From assembly GCA_948567375.1 (NCBI GenBank), contig OX419762.1, positions 35,259,034 through 35,323,033 of the forward strand: 64,000 nucleotides of DNA. Direction: 5' to 3'. The position numbers and the translations under genes are program-made. Source of the DNA: Lunularia cruciata (lineage: Eukaryota; Streptophyta; Marchantiopsida; Lunulariales; Lunulariaceae). This document shows, piece after piece, positions 34,961 through 44,234 of the stretch. Position 1 is the first letter of the stretch. Each line of letters opens with the position of its first letter. Below the pieces are notes generated by a model that did no database searches, had not been told where the DNA came from, and saw only the letters and a list, made by a program, of their open reading frames with translations.

Positions 34961-35092
34961 TACAACTACCATTTCTCCAATGAAGTGGATGTGAAATTCA
35001 ATTTTAGATGCCAATATATTTGGCATTTTATATTTTGTCTAGTTAGTGTTGTTTATTATAGAAGAGGGTTTGTAAATAGTATTAAATATAAG

Positions 35093-35410
35093 TATTAAAG
35101 CACCCAATGCTTACATATCTAACTTTTCATTGAGAAGAGTTCCATTCCATCAAGATGCTAGCTACATTTGGAAGAAAGCTTAAGCAACAAAAATGTGATA
35201 GTAGTAGTTGGGAGAAGTAAGGCCAAGCAGCACTACCAAGTGTTCCATTAGTTTAGAAACTACACACTAGCCTCAAGTAGTACATTGTTCAATTAATGTG
35301 ACTAGATGTGCAATAAAAAGAAGCCTATAGAAGTGCTTTGTGTATCTTTAGTGTTCCTTGTGTTTTGTAATTGATATGAAAGTTTGTATCTATTTCACTA
35401 TTTTTCAACA
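35093..35410 (+). repeat. Copia-2 3' LTR
   Basis: It begins TATTAAAGCACCCAATGC and ends at about ATTTTTCAACA. Its first ~140 bp align with 31684-31830. The right boundary is set by the CA and is tentative. Confidence 0.5.
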
Positions 35411-35874
35411 TATTGTATTGCGCAAGTGTGGTACCCACATTTTTTGGTTTGTTGTTGTTACGTATTTCCTAAGAAGAAGTGTATAATTGAAAGCAGATTG
35501 AAACCAAACGGAAAAGAAAGAAGAAGAATTGTATTTCCTAAGAAGAAGTGTATAATTGAAAGCAGATTGAAACCAACTAGCAAAGAAAGAAGAAGAATTG
35601 TATCTTTGGGTCAGATCCAAAGAAGCCTATTGTGTGTCAGGCAAAGGAGAACTCATATCGGACTCATAGGAGGTGAAACCCAAAGTAAGAAGACTTTGCA
35701 TCAGGATGATCAACCCGATGCAAAGATAGGTTAACAACCTTTCTTTGGGTACACCTATCAAGAATGTGTGACCCAAGAAAACAACTAAGTCTTGAGCAGG
35801 ATAAAATTGCAAATGATAGGAGGAACACATGTAGAATGTGTGATTATCAAATGAAGAGTGATTGAGGAATGACC
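35411..35874. other. Spacer between Copia-2 and Gypsy-2
   Basis: Apart from the 69-bp duplication I see no gene or element end here. Confidence 0.4.
35463..35600 (+). repeat. 69-bp tandem duplication
   Basis: TATTTCCTAAGAAGAAGTGT begins at 35463 and again at 35532. The following bases are the same except for a few substitutions near the end. The unit is 23 codons and stays open in one frame (FPKKKCIIESRLKP repeated), but the surrounding 116-residue frame has no recognisable domain. Confidence 0.8.
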
Positions 35875-36567
35875 TGTAACACCCATTTGTGCATGGATGT
35901 GGTATTGTGATATTTAGCTTGGTATTACAAATACTTGAGAGATATTATTTATATAGAGATAAAGGATGGTTCTACATTAGTCATGATTAGCTAAAGTTAG
36001 TCATAGCTAAGATAATGAGGACCTTACTTTAGAGGAAGTAGAAAAGATGAGCATCACTGGTTTGGATTCTAATGTGTTGACTTGGTATTATTCCTAGGTG
36101 TTTGGCTTTGAGGAAAGAGTTGAGAACTCTTGGACCCGCAAGTCTTTTTGTTTTGGATTCTTCTATAGTCCAAGGATAACCCATGTGAAGGAATCCTTGA
36201 CTCAATGGTTGGGTCAAGATAAAATCACATGCTTAGTGGAATATGCCCATGTGGATGGATATTCCTTTATATTTTTTGACTTTACTTGACTTTTAGCCTA
36301 GTAACTTGAGTTACTCCAATAATTAGTAACTTTGGTGCGTAACTATTTCACAAGTATATAAAGAAAGGGATGAGGAGGTACTCATCATCCTTTCATTTGC
36401 AACTATCTTTCTCTCATTGAGTTCTTTAGTGAGCAATGTCTTAAGTCTTGGAGTGTTAGCCTTCAAGGAGTATGCTGGAATTGGGATTCCTTGCCTTCTT
36501 AGTCCATGGTGCGCTACCATAATAGCCATCAGAGGTTCATCCTAAGTGAGAGACAAGCTGGCTCACA
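35875..36567 (+). repeat. Gypsy-2 5' LTR
   Basis: It begins TGTAACACCCATTTG and ends GGCTCACA, directly before the primer site. It includes CAAGTATATAAAG (36350-36362), a TATA-like promoter core. The last 270 bp are repeated at 17935-18205. Confidence 0.75.
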
Positions 36568-36571
36568 TTTT

Positions 36572-36589
36572 TGGTTCCATTGCCAGGAC
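36572..36589 (+). promoter_or_regulatory. Gypsy-2 primer binding site (tRNA-Asp-like)
   Basis: Four bases after the LTR comes TGGTTCCATTGCCAGGAC. It differs from the usual plant Athila/Tat primer site (TGGCGCCGTTGCCGGGGA) mainly by C-to-T and G-to-A changes. Confidence 0.6.
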
Positions 36590-36599
36590 CTCTCTAGAA

Positions 36600-37890
36600 G
36601 GCAAGATAATGTTCTGCATGCAATTCTATATTAGACAGAAGGAGGCTATGAGAGCTCATGTAGAGAGAACATAAGGGGAGGATAGGGTTGAACTTATGTT
36701 AGAGAACTTGGACCCATTTTTATACCTTGTAGTTCATTTTGATGTCTTTGAGGTGATTTTGTATATCTTGTACACATGAGAGGATTTCGAGAGATTGTGT
36801 GAGGCGGATTTTGGGGATTAAGGTGATTTTGGGCAAAATTCCAAGTTTAAGATCTGGACTTGAAATTTCTACTCATGATAGCTTGGGTTATCCTTCAGCA
36901 CATTTGAAATTATTGTGAGAGCTATTATGCGCAGTAGGCTAGAATTTTTGAAAGTTGATAGGGTAAATTGCTCCCGCAATCTCATGGTCTCAGAAAAATT
37001 GTATAGAGTCTAACATTCTTTCAATTTTTGGTGTATTTTTTTGAAAATTTCCAAGACAACTAAGTGCATTGTATCCTACATGTTGATACAAATATTAGAG
37101 AGAGATCATTCTTGCTAAAGGAGTTATGAGTTTTTAAAGTGAGGGGGTGGTTTTTAGACCAAATATGAAATATGTGTGCTGAATAGAAAGGTGCCTAGGC
37201 CAAATGGCCCAATGAAAAGATCTGACATTTTTCAAGGAGAAATGCCGTGGAGTTTTGGTAAAGTGTGAAAATTTTCAAAGGACTGTGACATACCAATTGA
37301 GAGATTTGAGTGACATTGTGAGAAAGGGTCAATTCTGCGGAGTTTAGATCTCATGCATGAGGAGTGTGAGAACAACAAAAGGCATGTTTGAGTGTTTAGA
37401 CTTATCTTGGGAACATAAAGGGTCACCAAGAGTAGAATTTGAGGCTATGCAAGGTTTCCCAAGAGTTTGAGGTGATTGTAAGGGTGTATTTGAGAAAAAG
37501 AGATTTTAGAATAGAATTTGAAGATAGTGTTGAGAGGATCCAAAAACCTACACCACTTGGAGGAAAGGGTGAGTCTAAGTGCTTGCTATGTGGAGAGAAG
37601 GGATATAAGGCAAATTCGTGTATATTGACCTTTGATAGTAAGAGATTGAGGGAAAGTAGAGTATTACTTGACTTGGGTTTGCATGTTGGACCTTCTTCAA
37701 AAAGATTGGGAGGAAGAAGATCTAAGACCAAGGAGTTGTGTGAGGTTTGTGGAGTGGAAGGACTTCCAAAAGGACATGAGTGTAGGGGATTAAAAGCACT
37801 TTTGGATTTTTTGGTGAAGGATTTTGGAGAGAGTCTTAGTATAGCTATAGAAATACTATCACCTTCATCAGCTAGCTTTCAAGATTAGTG
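36600..37890 (+). pseudogene. Gypsy-2 gag-like region with Cys-rich knuckles
   Basis: An early frame gives MRAHVERT and LENLDPFLYLVVHFDVFEVI. The best open piece (37439-37888, 149 residues) reads FEDSVERIQKPTPLGGKGES followed by CLLCGEKGYKANSC and CEVCGVEGLPKGHEC, two knuckle-like CX2C...H/C motifs. I take it for the nucleocapsid end of gag because of its position after LTR and primer site. The second motif is not a canonical CCHC knuckle, so this could be a different accessory protein. Confidence 0.5.
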
Positions 37891-38039
37891 ATAAAGATAA
37901 TCTTTCAACCTATGGATAAACTATTCATGAGAATTTGATTAATATGCACTCTAGGATTTGATGTTGTTATAGAAATCTTGGAGCAACCTAAATCTTTTGT
38001 GTTCCCTAGGGTGGATTACTCTCAAATGGTGTTAGTCAT

Positions 38040-39001
38040 GTATAAAGGAGTTTCATGAAGGTTTAGTATATGGAGGACACTTTGCAAGGAAGGTGACTGC
38101 TTTCAAGATTCTAGATGCAAGTTACCATTGGAGAGAATTTTTCAAAGATTGTGTTGATTATTGCAAAACTTATCATGTTTATCAACCTTTTGCTAGAAAT
38201 TCTACTTCCACTCCACCACTTAGATCAATTCCATTGCTAGGACCTTTTGAGAAGTGGGGAATTGATTTTGTAGGTCCTCTCAATAAAACCCCAAGGAACA
38301 ATTAGTACATTGTGGTAGTTACTGATTACCTTACCAAGTGAGTTGAGACTAGACCATTGAGGGACAAGAATGAAGATGAAGTAGGTAGATTTCTTTATGA
38401 ATGCATTATCACTAGGTTTGGATACCCTTTGGAGTTGGTTTTTGATAGAGGAAGAGAGTTTATAAGAAGCATCACTATAGTCATGCTACAACATTTATCT
38501 ATCACACATAGAGTAACTACATCCTATAAGCCAAATTCTTATGGCTTGGCAGAGAGAACCAATCAGACCTTGTGCATGATGTTGGCCAAAGATGCAGAAA
38601 TGGAGGGAGCTAAACATCATTGGGATAAGAGGATTCATGCAGTTTTGTGGGAGTATAGGACAACCATGAAGACTTCCACCAGATATTCTCCATTTCAATT
38701 GGTATATGGTGAGTATACCTTACCTATTCACTTTGATCTTCCTACCTTCCAAAGCATTCATAGGAGATTGAAGAAAGCACAAGGAGGTGATGTAGAGATG
38801 TCAAGGAAGGATCAACTCATGGAATTAGAAGAGGAAAGAGCAGTTGCTATGGTTCAAGTAGAGCAAGCCCAAAGGAAACAAAAGGAGAGTTATGACAAGA
38901 GGCAAGGCAAGAAGAATGTGGAGCCTTTCAAAGGAGGTGATTGTGTAATGTTATTTTATTCCATTTGATTCAAGAGAGTGCAAAAGAAGTTTTTGCCTAA
39001 G
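38040..39001 (+). pseudogene. Gypsy-2 integrase
   Basis: The reading begins with the H2C2-type zinc-binding end (GGHFARK, DCVDYCKTYHVYQP). It continues with KWGIDFVGPL (first catalytic Asp), a stop after VVVTDYLTK, then LVFDRGREF (second Asp) and PNSYGLAERTNQTL (Glu). The 203-residue open piece at 38357-38968 ends with a charged linker and KKFLPK, where a GPY/F-like module would start. Stops near 38302 and 38340 break the frame. All three acidic residues are readable. Confidence 0.8.
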
Positions 39002-39022
39002 TCTTGGTCTTGGTCTTTTACT

Positions 39023-39035
39023 TTGATATCAAAGC
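39023..39035 (+). promoter_or_regulatory. Gypsy-3 primer binding site
   Basis: TTGATATCAAAGC directly follows the LTR remnant. It differs from the initiator-Met site TTGGTATCAGAGC by two G-to-A changes. Confidence 0.65.
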
Positions 39036-39289
39036 AAGAATAGGATGGATGGAATTTATGGACCACCAAATCCACTTTTGCCAAACCATTGGGATTTTTG
39101 TGTCCATTTATTACCCAAGCATCATTTCACACAATTCATCACCTTGCGCTTTGGGCAAGATTTTCTACATCTGATCACCTTGTTTGAGGAACTCTTGATA
39201 CTTTTGGTTGTAATTTATGGAGAATAGTGGAAGTGTTGCATCTATCTATTAATAAATTAGATAAATTGGTAGTAGTAGGATGGAGTAGT

Positions 39290-39950
39290 AGCCATGGTGG
39301 CAATATCAAATGTTATCATTGATATGCAGCAACAAATCAAGCATCTTACTTGATTGTTGAATGAAAGAGACCAACAATGACAAGAACACATAGAGAGAGC
39401 ATCAAGTCAAGATGGAGAAGATTGAATACTATTTCCAAAACCCAAGGTGTTTGAAAGCAAGAACCTTTTGAGCACAATGGAGAATTTTGTGTTTGATTGC
39501 AAACAATACTTTGAAGCTACCAATCTTCAAGATGAACAGAAATATTTTCTTGGCTTCTAGCCAATTAGATGGTGTGGTAAAACTTGGTGGCAATTTTGAG
39601 TGGAGCAAGTTGAACAAAAAATTGTTGCACCAATCTTGATATGGGCAGAATTCAAAGATGCAATACTTGGTCAATTTTAAACTATAAATGTCACCCAAGC
39701 CGCAAGAGATAAATTGGTAGAGTTGAAGCAAATTGGCTCTATAAGGAGCTATATCATGCAATTTAAGAACATCATCTTGTAGATTCCAGATATACAAGAA
39801 GGTGAAGTTCTGGATCAATTTGTGAGGGGATTGAAGTCACAAACCAAATTGGAGGTGACCATGCAAGAACCACAAAATGTGGAAGAAGCCATGTAATTGG
39901 CTGAGCACTTTGATTTGTTGGTTGTGATAACTTGGTCTTGATGTTGATTT
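39290..39950 (+). pseudogene. Gypsy-3 gag
   Basis: The frame reads MENFVFDCKQYFEATNLQDE, TWWQF, WAEFKDAILGQF, INVTQAARDKLVELKQIGSI, and VLDQFVRGLKSQTKLEV. This is the chromovirus gag core (PF03732-like). Stops at several places break it. A degraded CCHC knuckle (YCRQ..HHIVEYP) follows at about 40078-40125. Confidence 0.75.
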
Positions 39951-40269
39951 ACATAAAGCCTACCAATACACTAAGTATGGGTGGAGGAACTAGCACCAAT
40001 GGATATTGATACTATCCAACAAAGACCACTTGGTATAGCGGATAAAGAAAGATTGCAACAAAATGGTGGTTATTTTTATTGTCGCCAAGTTTGACATCAC
40101 ATTGTTGAATATCCACTTAAGAATAGGTGACTAGAACAAGTTACCCAGATGGAGTTTATGGAGCGGAATGATCAGGGAAACAAGGAATCCCAATAGGAGA
40201 TTTCGAGCCGCCTATTGGGAGCTTGATTAGTTCCAATGGGATTAAAAGCTCAAGCTATGCAAGTTTGCT

Positions 40270-40560
40270 TCACTTGCAAGGTACAATATCTAATGGGGAT
40301 TGTAAGATTTTGGTTGATTTTAAGAATTTCAAAGAATTGTATATCCATGCAAGTAGCAAAGGAATTAGGTGCTCCTATCAAACCAATAATTGGAAGTAGA
40401 TTGATGATAGCAAATAGTAGAAAGGGTTTTGCATTTTGTACATTGCATCCTATTATCTTCAAGATTGGGAAGGAGTATTTGGAGTGTATGAGGTTTGTAG
40501 TGGCACCTCTACACTATGATATCATTCTATGACTACCTTGGCTTGAAAGTCATAAGGTTC
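40270..40560 (+). pseudogene. Gypsy-3 protease remnant
   Basis: NCISMQVAKELGAPIKPI and RFVVAPLHYDIIL, followed by LPWLESHKVQFD, match the region after the active site of gypsy proteases. The DSG triplet itself is not readable in the 98-residue open piece (40236-40532). Confidence 0.6.
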
Positions 40561-40660
40561 AATTTGATTGAACCCGATGACAAATTCAAGTATAACACCA
40601 AGGTAGGAATTTCTGATTAGGTTGTCTGGCACCTCTAAATAAGACACCTAAGAATAGTCA

Positions 40661-40840
40661 GTCCTAGGATAGGAAGTTTGTCAAGAAGGTAACCATAGAG
40701 CAAGCCTTGAAGGGAGATGAGTCCCAAGATGGGAAGTTTGCCAGGAAGGCAACCATGGAACAAGCTTTGAAGAGAGATGAGTCCCTAGATGGGAAGTTTG
40801 TTAGTGAAGCAGCCATAGAGCAAGCTTTGGAGGAAAATAA
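40661..40840 (+). repeat. 60-bp tandem triplication between protease and RT
   Basis: GGAAGTTTG recurs at 40672, 40732 and 40792, an exact 60-bp period. Each unit encodes about 20 residues in frame (DGKFARKATMEQAL, DGKFVSEAAIEQAL). Confidence 0.82.
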
Positions 40841-40939
40841 GTCTATTTTTGCAGTGTGGATCAAGCTGATTGCACTAGGACAATTTGAGGAGGGCCAAGA
40901 GCCTCATCAAGCAATGGTTAACTAGATAGTTTAGGAACT

Positions 40940-42262
40940 TTTGGATGATCTATCAAAGGGATTACCCTCTGATCGTGGTATGCCCTTCAAGATTGAGTTA
41001 TTGCCAAGGAGTACTCCAGTAAGTAGACCAATCTATTAGCTCTTACCAAAGAAGTTGGAGGAGTTGTGAACAACACTTATAGAGTTATTGGAGAAGGACT
41101 TCATATGACATAGTACCTCTCCTTGGGAAGCACCAATACTATTTGTTCCAAAGAAGGATGGAGGACTTCATTTTTGTATTGATTGCCGTGGGCTCAATAA
41201 GCAAACAATGAAGAATGCATATCCCTTGCCTTGGATCGATGACTTGCTTGATCAATTGAGTGGAGTATGATACTTTTCCAAGTTGGATCTTCATAATGGT
41301 TATTGGCAAATCCCTATTGATAGGGAGGATGTGCAAAAGATTGCCTTTCGCACAAGGTATGGGCATTTTGAATGAAGAGTTCTACCTTTTGGGCTCATTA
41401 ATGCTCCATCAGTCTTCATGGCTCAGATGCATCGGGTGTTGGATGGTCTATTGGATTTGTACATGGTAGTGTTCTTGGATGATAACTTAATCTATAGCAA
41501 GACAAAGGCAGAACACGTGAATCACATACGAGAAGTCTTGAGACTACTATGATAATGGAAATTTTATAGCAAAAAGTCAAAGTGTACCTTTTGGCAAAAG
41601 GGAGTTACCTTCTTGGATCACAAGATCTCATCAAATGGGATCAAGATGGAAGAGGAGAAAATCAAGGCCATTATTGATTGGCCTACTCCAAAGGATGCAA
41701 CAAAAGTATGGGCATTTAATAGATTGGCTAGTTTTTACCAACGGTTCATCTATTATTATGCTCATGTGGCTGCACCATTGACTAACCTCTTGGGGAAGAA
41801 CTTGAGCTTCTAGTGGACCACCAAGCACAAAGAAGCATTCCAATAGTTGAAACTTATGGTGTCTTCAAGACCCATTCTTCAACCATATTATCTTTAGCTA
41901 CCTTGTGTGGTTGATTTTGATGCATCTAACTTTGCAATTGGAGCCGTGTTGCAACAAGAATTCCCATATGGACTACATCCCATTGCCTTTGTGTCTCGTC
42001 AACTAAATACACTAAAATAAATTACTCTACTCAAGATTGGGAACAACTTGCAATGGTATATGCCACCAAGGTGTGGAGGCATTATCTCTTAGGGAAACAA
42101 GTGACCATGCAAACTGATCACAAACCATTGTTACAGACCTTACACTTGGAACACATGAAGAGTCAATATCATCAATGGGAGGAGCAAATCCAATTGTTTG
42201 ACATCAAACTCAAGTACAAACTAGGTCGGTTCCATATCATCCTTGATGCTCTATCAAAATGA
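40940..42262 (+). pseudogene. Gypsy-3 reverse transcriptase and RNase H
   Basis: RT blocks are [35 protein letters not shown], and RVLPFGLINAPSVF. VVFLDDNLIYS carries the catalytic region as LDDN where YVDD or FLDD-I is usual. RNase H and the tether follow (VDFDASNFAIGAVLQQEF, HYLLGKQVTMQTDHKPL, HIILDALSK). Stops and a shift near 42020 separate the pieces. Confidence 0.82.
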
Positions 42263-42373
42263 CCTAATTTGAAGTCTCTTCCTCTCATCACGATGGCAAT
42301 TATGACAGTGTCAATTGACTCCAAGGACCAAAATGAATCTCGGTCAGCTCTATAATAAGAACCCTTCTTCCAA

Positions 42374-43790
42374 ATGGTACATGGTCATCTTACAGCATGT
42401 AACAAGGAGTACAACACCTTCTCCTTTAAGGAAGGCCTTCTATTCCATGAGGACCGGATCCATGTTCTAGCCAAAGGTGATCTCCCACTTGTGTGCCTTC
42501 AAGAAGCCTATGATTTACCAATAGTTGGTCACATGGGTGTGGACAAGACCTTGAGTACACTCCAATGCCAATGGTGGTGGCCCAACATGGCACAAGATGT
42601 TTGCAAGTTTGTTCAATTGTGTGAGAGTTGCCAACACAAGGCCAGTAACCAAAAACCGAGTGGACTTCTTCAACCACTCCCCATTCTATTCTACTTGTTG
42701 GGAACATGCGAGCTTAGATATCATCACTTCCTTGCCCAAGACAAAGCAAGGTCACACATCAATTATGGTGTTTGTGGATAAGCTTAGTAAGCAAATGCAT
42801 TTGGCACCAATGGTTGATATTGTGGATGCTCCAACCTTGGCACAGATCTACTTTGATAATGTATTCAAGCATCATGAGATGCCACGTGTACTCATCTCCA
42901 ATTGTGATCCTTGCTTCACTAGAAAGTTTTGGCAAGCACTCTTCTAGATACTCAACACCAAGCTTGCTTTTTCCATGGCATATCATCCTCAAACTGATGG
43001 ACAAACTAAATGTGCAAATCGTACCTTGGAATATATACTTTGTGCTTTTGTCAACATTCACCATACCAATTGACATGAATGTCTTGTAGTTGCGGAGTTT
43101 GCATACAACAATTCTAAACAAGCAACCACCGGATTCTCTCTTTTTTTTCTCAATTTTGGCCAAGATCCACTTGTTCCAGATTCCCTTCTTGCTCCTCCTC
43201 CGTCTCATATCCCTCATACTTCCACCTTCTTGACCAGCATCTCCCAATCTTTCCAACAAGCCAAATCTCATCTCCTTGTTGCTCAAAATCAACAAAAACA
43301 ATATGCGGATCACCATTGCCGTGATCTTAGCTTTCAAGTTGGTGATAAGGTCATGCTCTCATCTAATAATCTCCCTCTCCCACTTGATAACCAAGTTCAT
43401 AAACTTGGCCCTAATAGGATAGGACCCTTTGATGTCACCCAAATTGTCTCTCCTATTGCTTATCAACTTGCCTTGCCTTGTCATATGCACATCCATCTTG
43501 TCTTTCATGTTTCCAAGTTGAATCTCTTTGTTCCTAACCCCTCTTCTTTTTCCTCTTGAGTCCAACCTCTCCTTCTTTTTGTCCCAATCAATGATCATGA
43601 GGAGAACAAAATTGATCGTATCCTTGCATGTCGTCACATTCAACGAGGCCGTCGACAACATATTGAGTACAAGGTCCTTTGGAAAGGGTATCCTCTTCAT
43701 GATGCCATATGAGAACCTCTTTCTCATCTCCAAAATGCACAATCGGCCATCCAGGAGTTCAAAGCTTCACTGGCAATGAGGACGTCACCA
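42374..43790 (+). pseudogene. Gypsy-3 integrase with C-terminal chromodomain
   Basis: The zinc region has GHMGVDKTLSTLQ and CESCQHKA. The core has ASLDIITSLPKTKQGHTSI, a degraded second block (LISNCDPCFT), and [19 protein letters not shown] with the Glu position changed. The 109-residue piece 43230-43559 is the GPY/F-like module (KLGPNRIGPFDVTQIVSPIA, HLVFHVSKL). Then IDRILACRHIQRG...YKVLWKGYP (about 43608-43695) is a chromodomain. In the family this domain steers integration to marked chromatin. Confidence 0.8.
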
Positions 43791-43794
43791 ACTA

Positions 43795-43808
43795 GCGGTG
43801 GGGGAATA
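43795..43808 (+). promoter_or_regulatory. Gypsy-3 polypurine tract
   Basis: GCGGTGGGGGAATA lies immediately before the TG of the 3' LTR; a purine run here is expected for second-strand priming. Confidence 0.6.
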
Positions 43809-44234
43809 TGTAACAATATAGAGTTTAGCAATGAAGTTAGTAGGGCTAATGAAGTAGCAAATAAGAAAAATTAGCCTTGAATATGCTAGAAGTATCTAGG
43901 TAGCTTCTTGGGAAGTTTCCCGGCTAGCTTAGCTTGCACCCCAGGTAGGTAGCTTCTAAAGGAAGCTTCTAGAAGCTTCCAACTAGCTTAGCTTGCACGC
44001 CAAGTAATTTGCTTTTGGAAGGAAGATTCTTGAGAAGTTTCTCGATTAACTTGGCTTGCATTCCAAGAAAGCGGCTCAAGGAAGCTTCTTGAGAGAAGCT
44101 TCTCAAGAGCCTTGTAGGATCTCTATAAATACAAGAGCCAAAACTCATGCTAGGCATTTGGAGTTTTCCCTCATTCAAGTATCCCAATGTGAGCTTCATT
44201 CTTCTATTTCTCTCCTTGGTCTTGGTCTTTTACA
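43809..44234 (+). repeat. Gypsy-3 3' LTR
   Basis: It is 426 bp, begins TGTAACAATATAG and ends CTTTTACA. Its last 19 bases (CTTGGTCTTGGTCTTTTAC) equal the remnant at 39003-39021. CTCTATAAATAC near 44122 is a strong TATA-like box. The middle is rich in AAGCTT/AGCTTCT words, giving many small palindromes. Confidence 0.8.

Larger units (their letters stand above)
31684..35410 (+). mobile_element. Copia-2: old Ty1/copia relic
   Basis: The region between two LTR-like sequences reads as a plus-strand copia element with integrase end, RT and RNase H in order. The left LTR starts TGTTAGAGCACCC (31684). The right one starts at about 35093 with the mutated TATTAAAGCACCC. They share AATGAGAAGAGTT/ATTGAGAAGAGTT and AGCAACAAA blocks. 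The gag, protease and first half of integrase are missing or unreadable between about 31900 and 32650. It is far more degraded than Copia-1 and belongs to another family. Confidence 0.65.
35875..39001 (+). mobile_element. Gypsy-2: Ty3/gypsy element with 5' LTR, gag and integrase, pol centre deleted
   Basis: A 693-bp LTR (35875-36567) is followed by a primer site and gag-like sequence to about 37890. After only ~150 bp, integrase follows (38040-39001). Protease, RT and RNase H are absent, so a large internal deletion (or recombination) has removed the centre. The right end is cut where the chromovirus LTR remnant begins (39002). The primer site type suggests the Athila/Tat group; that placement is an inference. 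Confidence 0.68.
39002..44234 (+). mobile_element. Gypsy-3: chromodomain-type Ty3/gypsy retrotransposon (chromovirus)
   Basis: In order there are a 20-bp remnant of the 5' LTR (39002-39021), primer site, gag, protease, RT, RNase H, integrase, chromodomain-like tail, polypurine tract and full 3' LTR (43809-44234). Order and the C-terminal chromodomain define a chromovirus. Many stops and several frameshifts inactivate it. Its 5' end joins directly to the Gypsy-2 integrase. Confidence 0.85.

Noticed and set aside
35405-35620. Minus-strand frame over the 69-bp duplication
   Set aside because: It is the shadow of the tandem repeat; the repeat structure is enough to explain it.
40236-41469. Any CRISPR-like array from the regular 60-bp spacing at 40661-40840
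   Set aside because: The units are contiguous and in frame within a retrotransposon; no spacers, and a plant context.
43900-44110. Palindromic AAGCTT-rich stretch as a separate hairpin element
   Set aside because: It lies wholly within the Gypsy-3 LTR and recurs in the inverted LTR copy, so it is an LTR feature.
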